Of a DNA stretch of 64,000 nt, positions 56,659 through 64,000 are shown in pieces. A program made the position numbers and the translations under genes. Below the pieces are notes generated by a model that ran no database searches, was not told the origin of the DNA, and saw only the letters and a program-made list of their open reading frames with translations. The stretch's first letter is position 1. Each line of letters starts with the position of its first letter. The DNA lies in assembly GCA_964602515.1 (NCBI GenBank), contig CAZRRJ010000012.1:62001-126000 (forward strand), read 5' to 3'. Source of the DNA: Carboxylicivirga sp964602515. GTDB lineage: Bacteria > Bacteroidota > Bacteroidia > Bacteroidales > Marinilabiliaceae.

Positions 56659-59538
56659 ATGGATCGACCAATGTATATTGAAAAGGACAGAAACCTGGAA
56701 AAAGCACAGGATTTCAAATTCCTGAGAAATGAAGGTATCAAACGGATTCAGGAACTAACAGGTTCATACTGGACTGATTACAACCTTCATGATCCCGGTG
56801 TTACCATTCTGGAGCAGCTTTGTTATGCCATAACCGATCTGAGCTACAGAACATCAGTTGATATTGAAAAGCATATTTTCTCAGATAACCAGGGTGATGT
56901 TCCATTTTTTAAGCCTGAAGATATATTAACCAATGGTCCGATTACCATTAACGATTTTCGTAAAGTATTTATAGATACAATACCTGAAATCAGAAACATA
57001 TGGATTGAACCTGCTCCTGTTTCCAGCTGTATTTTTAATGGTTTATATAATATCCGGGTAGATTTATCTCACCAACAACTGCAGGGGTATTTATCAGAAG
57101 AAGATTTAAGAAAAAGTATTCTAAAAGCCTTTAGTAAATATCGCAACCTAGGTGAGGATGTTTTTGAGATAGAGATACTAAAGGAAATACCTATTAAACT
57201 ATTCACAGACATTGAAACAGACGGTTTACATGATCTGGAGAAAATTTTGGCTCAAATTTATTATTGTGTAGAACAAAGTCTGGCTCCTGAAGTTAAGTTT
57301 TACTCTATGCAGGAGCTTATTGACAAAGGTATGTCGTACAATGCTATTTTTAATGGCCCCCGACTTAAAAATGGTTTTATTCTTGATGAGGATCTTCAGC
57401 CTAAAAAGCAATACGTTGCCATTGCAGATATTGTCAGGGACATTATGCAGATTGAAGGTGTAACCAGTGTAAAGCAAATGCAGATTGAAGTTGACGGTAT
57501 TAAACATAACTCTATGGTTAATATTGGGGCTAATCAAATACCACGCGTTATTAACCACGAGCTGAGAAATACAAATATCGGTACACAAAGATCAATCCGT
57601 TTCTTCAGAGGCAACCTGGAATATAGCAGCCTTAATTCAGAGGCATTTCTCCGCTATTTAAATGAGCTTATCTCTGCAAATAAAAAAAATTACCGTATTA
57701 GCGAAGTATCATTTGAAAAACCTAAAGATATAAGTAACGAGGGCTTTGAACACTATTACTCCATTCAAAATCATTTCCCTGCCTTATATGGTATTGGTCC
57801 CGATGGGCTATCGGGTCGGTTTGGACCGGAAAGAAAGGCGCAGGCCAACCAGTTGAAAGGATATCTTTTACTTTTTGAGCAAGTACTGGCTAATTACTTA
57901 TCTCAGTTGGCCAATTTTAAAGAGTTACTTTCAATACATAAAAAACAAAACCAAACTTACTATACACAACTGTTAAATACAATACCTAATGCCAATCACC
58001 TGTTTATTAAGCAAGAGGGTATGCTTAACGATGCCTATTTAAACCTGGAGCATATCCCGGCTAACTATAAGCAAGGCCTTCCGGCACTTAACAAGCTGTT
58101 TGATAATTATATTGACCGGCGAAATCGCTTTCTAGATTACTTATTAGCACTACATGGCGAAGAGTTCACGCATTATTCTCTGCAACAGTTCAACCCCTAT
58201 TATTCCACCGGACAATTCGAAAACTTTGTAGTGCTATGTAAAACCGCTATGTTACAAGACATTGCAAACATGAATTACAACAGATCGCAAGGTTTAGACT
58301 ACTTTAACAAAACAAATACCAATTACTCTGCTCTGGTTAAGCGCATAGCCATTATTATGGGAATGGGTATACAAGAAACTGAAACCGGCAAAATTGAAGT
58401 ACAACTACCCGACTCTTACTTCAGCATGTTGAGGCAGCACAAAATGAGTTTACTAAGTACTGACGCCTCTGCATTTTATAAAAAATGGAGTACTATAAAT
58501 GGAATAAAACAGTTAAACATTAATGAGGAAGATATACGGACTAAGTTTGATATTATTGACGATTCTGACATTGATAAGTTGGATATTAAAGATTCAGAAA
58601 AAAAAGTAATCCTAGAATCTTTATGGCCTCTTCAGAATAAAAAAGTTATTAAAGAGTTTCTTTCAGACAGTATTATACTTGACAATTACAGGATTGGTAA
58701 AAAAACAGACAAAGGTGGCGATTATCTATTGGTTTTTAAACCTGATGAGCTAAATGACTTTATTATTATGGGTAAGTATACATCCGAAGCTGATGCACAG
58801 AAAGCTGTTAAAGTGCTGATCAACGAGTTTAGAGAAATCAATATAAAGAGTGAAGGTGTTACCTTAATAGAACACATATTATTGCGCCCGGCACCTGAAG
58901 AAGAAATGTTTGGTATATACATCAATGGGAGCGATGGCAAGCACATATTAAAAAGTAACCAACGTTTCTCCCTTAGTCAACGCGACCAAATATTAAATAT
59001 CATTGAGGATTCTTTCTCGCAGGAAAAATCATTTTATGTTGAGGCAGACGAAAACCGCGAAATGAGTATTGTTTTTAAAATAGAAAATACTGATTTAATA
59101 TTTTCAAGTATTCAGCCTAATATATCGGTTGAATATACACATGCACAACGAGAAGCTTTAATTGAATTTTTATCTAAGCTTAAAAAGGAAGAAATAAGCC
59201 GTAGTGAAGTATTTGGCTTCTATGTTCAGTACGAACCAGGCAGAATAGACATTCCGGAAGAGTTTTTCTCCTTCCAGTTAAGTTTAATATTTCCTGACTG
59301 GACGGCTCGCTTTCAGGGTAACGAGTTTAAAGAGATTATCAACGATATAATAATAGAGCAGAAACCTGCCAATATTTCGGCTAATGTAGGCTGGTTTAAG
59401 TCAACAGACATGAAGAAACTGGAGAAATACCTGGCACATTTTTCGCAATCCTTACAAACTCAAACAGGTAAAAAAGATTATTCAGGCTACTCTGACTTTG
59501 TTGAACTACTATATCTTAACTGCTATAAACAACAGTAA
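56659..59538 (+). CDS. Baseplate-J-like protein of a contractile injection system
   Basis: The 959-residue protein has no signal peptide, so it is made in the cytoplasm. The first 65 residues carry the characteristic tail-baseplate motif WTDYNLHDPGVTILEQLCYAITDLSYR (W38, DPG at 45-47). Its typical form in phage-like and extracellular contractile injection systems is a DPGVTLLE segment followed by LSYR. TINDFRKVFIDTIPEIRNIWIEPA and GLYNIRVDL resemble the next portion of gpJ-type baseplate proteins. The C-terminal half holds a repeated module with IEHILLRP. The downstream tape-measure-family gene starts 9 bp after its stop, so the two are co-transcribed. The alternative start at M5 has no clear advantage. 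The family assignment is strong; the role within an assembled particle is inferred, because the other tail genes are not seen. Confidence 0.8.
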   Translation: MDRPMYIEKDRNLEKAQDFKFLRNEGIKRIQELTGSYWTDYNLHDPGVTILEQLCYAITDLSYRTSVDIEKHIFSDNQGDVPFFKPEDILTNGPITINDFRKVFIDTIPEIRNIWIEPAPVSSCIFNGLYNIRVDLSHQQLQGYLSEEDLRKSILKAFSKYRNLGEDVFEIEILKEIPIKLFTDIETDGLHDLEKILAQIYYCVEQSLAPEVKFYSMQELIDKGMSYNAIFNGPRLKNGFILDEDLQPKKQYVAIADIVRDIMQIEGVTSVKQMQIEVDGIKHNSMVNIGANQIPRVINHELRNTNIGTQRSIRFFRGNLEYSSLNSEAFLRYLNELISANKKNYRISEVSFEKPKDISNEGFEHYYSIQNHFPALYGIGPDGLSGRFGPERKAQANQLKGYLLLFEQVLANYLSQLANFKELLSIHKKQNQTYYTQLLNTIPNANHLFIKQEGMLNDAYLNLEHIPANYKQGLPALNKLFDNYIDRRNRFLDYLLALHGEEFTHYSLQQFNPYYSTGQFENFVVLCKTAMLQDIANMNYNRSQGLDYFNKTNTNYSALVKRIAIIMGMGIQETETGKIEVQLPDSYFSMLRQHKMSLLSTDASAFYKKWSTINGIKQLNINEEDIRTKFDIIDDSDIDKLDIKDSEKKVILESLWPLQNKKVIKEFLSDSIILDNYRIGKKTDKGGDYLLVFKPDELNDFIIMGKYTSEADAQKAVKVLINEFREINIKSEGVTLIEHILLRPAPEEEMFGIYINGSDGKHILKSNQRFSLSQRDQILNIIEDSFSQEKSFYVEADENREMSIVFKIENTDLIFSSIQPNISVEYTHAQREALIEFLSKLKKEEISRSEVFGFYVQYEPGRIDIPEEFFSFQLSLIFPDWTARFQGNEFKEIINDIIIEQKPANISANVGWFKSTDMKKLEKYLAHFSQSLQTQTGKKDYSGYSDFVELLYLNCYKQQ

Positions 59539-59547
59539 AACAACGCA

Positions 59548-62500
59548 ATGTCTTATCCGAAAAATAACAAAATATGCTCTTTAAAGTTTGATGTTTGCTA
59601 TAATAATCAATCAAAAGCAAATGGCTTACAGGATAAGATTATATCTGATTTTAATACACATATACACCATATCTGTGATGCGCTCTTTAATAAGTATTTT
59701 GGCAATGGTCATTATAAACTACCCCAACTTGAACTCAATTTAGGTAACCTTACTGAATCCGATATTAAGCATAACCTGCCTGTTATTTTTAAAGAAAAGC
59801 TGGAAAACATATTAAGCCAGGTAAAAGTAGAAACACAACATCCGAAAATACAGGAAAAGCTTACGCATGTAATTTTCGAAGATACACTTTTTGAATACCT
59901 AAAAGCCTACTTTTCCACAGGTATTATACCGTGGAACCTACAGGAATTTAATCAGAAAAATATAGCTTACTGGTTAGAGCAAACTTACTCTTTGCCGTCG
60001 GAAAAGAGCTTAACACTTGTAAGCCTGGCAAAGAATACAGATTATAGAATACGATTTGTCAGAGCCCTTTTAAAAACAAATATTAACAATACTTTTAAAG
60101 CACTTCTGGATAAAAAGGCTTATAACAATTACACTAAACTAGGCCTTATTTTATTCGATGCTCCTGAATTATCACGGCTGTCATCGCAACAAAAACTAAA
60201 CCTGTTGTTGGGCATCATAAGCAATAACCTTAGCTGGTTTCACTTGCAATTAAGTGAACAGAAACTTATTAAATATACCAGTCAGGCCTTATACTCAACA
60301 TCAGATACAATACTACTTGACTATTACAAAACCGTAATAAGTTTACCTTTTAGTTCCGTTCGTTCCAATACGAGGTCGCTTTTACATGAGCTAAAACAAA
60401 ATTATATATCCACCCTAGAGGAAAAGACTCCCTACGCTGGTACTAACTCTATAACAGGCTACAAAGTTTCTGAAAAGGAACTTATATCTTTTGTTACTCA
60501 TAATTACAATGATTTTAGTAAAGAGATAATAGCCATGTATTTTAATTTAAGTAATGTACCCGGGAAGTACTTCTCTCCTTCGCAATCTGATAAAATTAAC
60601 AATCTGATAAGAGGCACTTTTATCATGTCGTTAAAATACCATCCGAACCATTTCAAAAAACCCCAATGGATTACAGACTTAAAAAATGAACTATTTTTAC
60701 TATTTAACACCTTACCTCATAAAGCGAGTAAAACAACTACGGTAAAACAGCCCTTTAATCAACTGGCCAAAACCATCAGTACTATTGTTGATACTGAAAA
60801 CAGCTCTGTACAAAAAAACACAAAGAATACAGAAAAGGATTTGTTATTTGATGCACACTCAACAAACGAACATACAAGTTCTGAAAAAATAATTGACAAA
60901 GAAAAGAAAGTTGGTGATAATAAAATAAACCCTGATGAGAGTCGGCGGCATGGTGCAAATTCAACAAACGAACATACAAACTCTGAAAAAATAATTGACA
61001 AAGAAAAGGAATCCAGTGATCTGGGAACCGATAATAAAAGAACTCTTACTGAACAAAACTCGAAAAAAGGAAAGAGCCAATCGTACAATACTCAACAAAA
61101 CGCTGAGCTTCATTCAAAAAATACCAAAGAAGAATCTTCTCCCAACAGGAGTATTAAGGATAATGAGAGTGTTGCTGAGAATGTAGACCACAGGTATAAA
61201 GCGAAAGGCACAATCTCAGAAGACTCAACTACAAACACCTCATTAACAATACATAACAAAGAGAAGGTGGAAAAAGGTATTTATACCTATAATCCCCAAA
61301 GTAAGGTATTGCATGATGTCGCCAAGCCGGATATTGAGCCTCATAAACATGGTTTTATTACCAGTAACACTGATACTTTAGGTATTAATACTCAAGATTT
61401 CTTTCCAATAGATGAGGGACAATATTACTTAAGTAAAACTCAAACATTTCATATTATTGAAACATTCTTTACGATTAACTACGAGGCTGTGTTAAACACA
61501 ATGGGCTACACTATAAATCAGGTCGAAAACATGCTTATATGGGCACATAAGCATCATAATTCAGCCTTATCCGGTTTGGTATATAAAACAATGGATAAAA
61601 CACCATTGGTTATTGTTTACACCATCAAACAATTATTGCCAGCAAGTACTTTTAATCTGTTAAACATTAATAATACACAACTTTATTTAAGTAAAAGAGA
61701 AGTACTTTTTAATGATTTTATACAACAACCTGAAATTATAGCCCGTTATACTGCTCAATCTATTTTAACAGATCTGGCAAGTGAAATAATATTGCATATA
61801 AAAACAAACCGTGAAAGTATAAAGCAAAAATATTCGCTTAAGCAAATTGAAACAGCTATTAAAGAAACTTCACCCTTGTTCGATAGTATTCAGCAAGAAA
61901 CAATTTATACATTACTAACAAACAAGACGAATGTCAAAGCATTAAAAACAACAGAAACAACCCCATCATACTTTTACAATTTACTCTTGCGGCTATTCTC
62001 CGGCTTAACTACAAAGAAAGAACTCCCTTCTATAGCAGAACAAGTGGAACAAAAGGTAAAAAAACAAGATACCGAATTTGGATGGTTTTTAATTTCTTTG
62101 AGTAAAGAGAAACGGCAAAAAATAAAAGAAATTATAAAGCCCCATACAGCAAAAAATATAGATCAGCTATTACAATCATTTACTAATAAAACACAGGCTA
62201 AACTTTTATCTAATACTAATTCCTCTCTTCCCGATGAAGATAAGAGTAAGTACTTAATAGATGTTGAGAAAAATAAAACCATGTTTATATCCAACGCCGG
62301 CATAATTTTATTGGCACCGTATATAAAAATGTTATTCTCTAAACTAGAACTCATCACGGTTAATGGATTTGAGAACAAAGTGGATCAAACCAAAGCTGTA
62401 CAACTTTTATATTATTTAGCTACCGGACATACGCATCCGGAAGAACCTGAAATTATATTACATAAAATAATTTCGGGCCTAATGCCATCGCAAACATTAC

Positions 62501-62775
62501 AGAATCTTCAGGCTATCTCCCCAAAGGAAAAAGAACTATGCGACAGTCTGTTGAATGCCGTAATTAAAAACTGGGGGGTGCTTAAAAACACCTCTATTGA
62601 AACCTTAAGAGCTACGTTCTTAATGCGCAATGCTAAGTTAAATTTTGAAGAGAAGCAATGGCGACTCCAAATAGAAAGTCATTCACTAGATATTTTATTG
62701 GATAAATTACCGTGGTCGTTTACCACCATAAAATACACATGGATGGAAATTCCAATAATAAGTGAATGGAGATAA
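59548..62775 (+). CDS. Contractile-injection-system tape-measure-family protein with a large repetitive insert
   Basis: This 1075-residue cytoplasmic protein matches the CIS_TMP (PF19268) pattern at both ends. Near the N-terminus is the LQDKIISDFNTHIHHICDALF segment, followed by LPQLELNLGNLTESDI, the conserved I/L-x-L-x-LxLG pattern. Near the C-terminus is ISNAGIILLAPYIKMLFSKLELI, then KAVQLLYYLATG and PEEPEIILHKIISGLMPSQ (residues about 909-975). Between them, residues about 400-620 are a polar low-complexity region rich in Ser, Asn, Lys and Glu. It holds a 16-residue repeat with a 34-residue period (residues 438-453 and 472-487). In extracellular contractile injection systems this family is associated with tube length. 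It follows the baseplate-like gene by 9 bp. The insert is long for the family and may mark a divergent form. Confidence 0.85.
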   Translation: MSYPKNNKICSLKFDVCYNNQSKANGLQDKIISDFNTHIHHICDALFNKYFGNGHYKLPQLELNLGNLTESDIKHNLPVIFKEKLENILSQVKVETQHPKIQEKLTHVIFEDTLFEYLKAYFSTGIIPWNLQEFNQKNIAYWLEQTYSLPSEKSLTLVSLAKNTDYRIRFVRALLKTNINNTFKALLDKKAYNNYTKLGLILFDAPELSRLSSQQKLNLLLGIISNNLSWFHLQLSEQKLIKYTSQALYSTSDTILLDYYKTVISLPFSSVRSNTRSLLHELKQNYISTLEEKTPYAGTNSITGYKVSEKELISFVTHNYNDFSKEIIAMYFNLSNVPGKYFSPSQSDKINNLIRGTFIMSLKYHPNHFKKPQWITDLKNELFLLFNTLPHKASKTTTVKQPFNQLAKTISTIVDTENSSVQKNTKNTEKDLLFDAHSTNEHTSSEKIIDKEKKVGDNKINPDESRRHGANSTNEHTNSEKIIDKEKESSDLGTDNKRTLTEQNSKKGKSQSYNTQQNAELHSKNTKEESSPNRSIKDNESVAENVDHRYKAKGTISEDSTTNTSLTIHNKEKVEKGIYTYNPQSKVLHDVAKPDIEPHKHGFITSNTDTLGINTQDFFPIDEGQYYLSKTQTFHIIETFFTINYEAVLNTMGYTINQVENMLIWAHKHHNSALSGLVYKTMDKTPLVIVYTIKQLLPASTFNLLNINNTQLYLSKREVLFNDFIQQPEIIARYTAQSILTDLASEIILHIKTNRESIKQKYSLKQIETAIKETSPLFDSIQQETIYTLLTNKTNVKALKTTETTPSYFYNLLLRLFSGLTTKKELPSIAEQVEQKVKKQDTEFGWFLISLSKEKRQKIKEIIKPHTAKNIDQLLQSFTNKTQAKLLSNTNSSLPDEDKSKYLIDVEKNKTMFISNAGIILLAPYIKMLFSKLELITVNGFENKVDQTKAVQLLYYLATGHTHPEEPEIILHKIISGLMPSQTLQNLQAISPKEKELCDSLLNAVIKNWGVLKNTSIETLRATFLMRNAKLNFEEKQWRLQIESHSLDILLDKLPWSFTTIKYTWMEIPIISEWR
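60859..61008 (+). repeat. Two 48-bp direct repeats with a 102-bp period inside the tape-measure-family gene
   Basis: The copies lie at 60859-60906 and 60961-61008 and differ at only two bases. They encode the 16-residue block TNEHT..SEKIIDKEK in a polar linker. High identity shows recent duplication or constraint. Confidence 0.8.
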
Positions 62776-62852
62776 TAAGGCAATTTAAAACTATATTAAT
62801 AACTAAAGACTATTGCCAGTTAAACAATGGTCTGCATGCACATAGTACTACA

Positions 62853-64000
62853 ATGAAAAACACATGGTTAATTACCTTAGCAATATTGAGTAGCTGCTTA
62901 TACTCATGTACTGAAACTGAATTAAATGAACCGGAAAAAAATCAGCTATACTATAAAGTAGTAGGTAGCTATCATGATGATCATCTTTTGTCATCACGCA
63001 TAGTTAAAGATAATGAATTGCTCATTACAGGCTACACAGTAGATCAGTTTATGGATGAACGCTTATTTGTTTCAAAACTGGGTAATGATGGTATGCTACA
63101 ATGGGCTAGTCATTCAAAGAACCTGATTAACTCCCGTTTTTTTGACGGTTTACAAATGTCGGGCAAACAATTATATGCCTGTTTTGGATGCCAATACAAG
63201 GAAGGTGACCAAGTAAAAATGTTTTTAAGCTATCTTGATGATACAGGTAACTATGTTGACTCACTTAATTTTAACATTACTGCTTCTTCAATAAACGGTG
63301 CTCAACTTATTGAAGAAACAGATGATAATTTACTTTTGCTGGTTCAATACATCAATCAAAACAATAATTATATAAGTACATACAGGGTTAGTGCAAGTAA
63401 TGAGTTAAGGTTAATATCAAAACAGCTTATTCCGATGGACTTTCATCAAGCCATTAAAGTCTCTGCAAAACACAATGGAGCACACTACCTTGTTTCTTCT
63501 GCATCTCAGGCATCCGGTGTACGAAAAGCATGGCTTGCTAAAGTTAAAAATGGATTTCTGGAGTGGTGGAATGTTACAGATTATAATGGCCAATGGCTTA
63601 CTGGTAATGATGTTACTATATCTAATAATAAAATTATTGTACTTAGTAATATTTATTCTAAAACAGAAACACAAAAAGGTGCCCTGCTTACAAAAGTTTC
63701 TGCAAGTGGCCAAGTGCTTTCTCAACAAGAATGTGACCTTGGTTATGATAAAAATAAAGGTTATGCTGTTTCTATTGATACTGACAATAAAGGCAATTTT
63801 ATTTTTGTAAGTAATGTTTCAACCGATCTGGAAGGCACAAACAACTCTCAGGATATTACCTATAGCCTAACTAATTATAAAGGAGAATTAGTGTTATCGA
63901 ACAGTTACGGAAGTCATGGAACTCATAGTGACAATGGTAATTCGGCCTGGCAAATTAATTTCCTGCCCAATAAAAATGAAAGCCTGATTGTTGGACATAT
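62853..64000 (+). CDS. Lipoprotein of unknown function, 3' end beyond the window
   Basis: The frame is open from ATG 62853 to the window end (382 codons seen). The signal peptide ends in a lipobox (LYSC), followed by TETELNEPEKNQ. The mature part has the repeated pattern of a beta-propeller (ELLITGYTVDQF, LFVSKLGNDGMLQWASH, KIIVLSNIYS, and GNFIFVSNV), with each block ending in a short acidic or Gly turn. It is not a known enzyme. It follows the tape-measure-family gene by 77 bp on the same strand and resembles, in build, the TIG lipoprotein that begins the island. Both could be surface or periplasmic partners of the system, which is inference. Confidence 0.75.
   Translation, partial: MKNTWLITLAILSSCLYSCTETELNEPEKNQLYYKVVGSYHDDHLLSSRIVKDNELLITGYTVDQFMDERLFVSKLGNDGMLQWASHSKNLINSRFFDGLQMSGKQLYACFGCQYKEGDQVKMFLSYLDDTGNYVDSLNFNITASSINGAQLIEETDDNLLLLVQYINQNNNYISTYRVSASNELRLISKQLIPMDFHQAIKVSAKHNGAHYLVSSASQASGVRKAWLAKVKNGFLEWWNVTDYNGQWLTGNDVTISNNKIIVLSNIYSKTETQKGALLTKVSASGQVLSQQECDLGYDKNKGYAVSIDTDNKGNFIFVSNVSTDLEGTNNSQDITYSLTNYKGELVLSNSYGSHGTHSDNGNSAWQINFLPNKNESLIVGH

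Noticed and set aside
60859..61008. Possible CRISPR-like repeats
   Set aside because: There are only two copies, both inside a coding frame with a 102-bp period, and no Cas genes are nearby. This is a protein repeat.

Overview
The window is a piece of chromosome from a Bacteroidota bacterium. The evidence is strong: SusC/SusD pairs with DUF4843 and PKD-like lipoproteins, an ECF sigma factor with a FecR anti-sigma, secreted proteins with type IX secretion (T9SS) C-terminal sorting domains, and promoters of the Bacteroidota type (TTTG, about 19 nt, TAnnTTTG). The DNA is AT-rich by eye. A HydG maturase for [FeFe]-hydrogenase points to an anaerobic or facultatively fermentative member, perhaps a marine or sediment Bacteroidia. 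That last step is inference.

Layout. 1-1020: 3' part of a PiT phosphate transporter. 1150-4435: a secreted M60-type metallopeptidase and a small exported protein flanked by inverted repeats. 4579-21640, all on the minus strand: a cell-surface-signalling nutrient uptake locus in the order ECF sigma, FecR, SusC with an STN domain, SusD, DUF4843 lipoprotein, PKD-like lipoprotein, TlpA-type thioredoxin, sortilin-like T9SS protein and SUMF1-type lipoprotein, ending at a strong hairpin. Its likely cargo is peptides or glycopeptides. 21886-33481: mostly ordinary genes, namely an aspartyl protease, zwf, pgl, a lipase-like hydrolase, a ketopantoate reductase, a small outer-membrane protein, a CPBP protease, an aldo/keto reductase and hypothetical proteins. 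34479-41104, minus strand: TolC, adaptor and RND pump, followed by a small possibly PII-like protein and a DUF2892 membrane protein, with a clear promoter and a direct-repeat operator candidate upstream. 41714-46846: a CvfB-like S1 protein, a small outer-membrane protein, an acyl-CoA dehydrogenase and a hydG with no hydE or hydF nearby.

46847-64000 is the most unusual part. After 1.7 kb without a normal-sized gene, a plus-strand island begins: a TIG/beta-propeller lipoprotein, a 2135-residue T9SS protein with Ig-like repeats, then two tightly coupled genes related to contractile injection systems (a baseplate-J-like protein and a tape-measure-family protein), then a further lipoprotein cut by the window edge. 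No sheath, tube, spike, gp25 or AAA+ ATPase gene lies in the window. The module is therefore either the first part of a larger injection-system cluster continuing beyond 64000, or a reduced, surface-associated derivative.

Several intergenic regions carry structured DNA not explained by genes: a perfect 20-bp inverted repeat at 30691-30745, a two-copy dispersed repeat (30784-30842 and 43333-43382), a nested palindrome at 33794-33940, and long inverted repeats next to operon ends. No tRNA, rRNA, CRISPR array or intact insertion sequence was seen.
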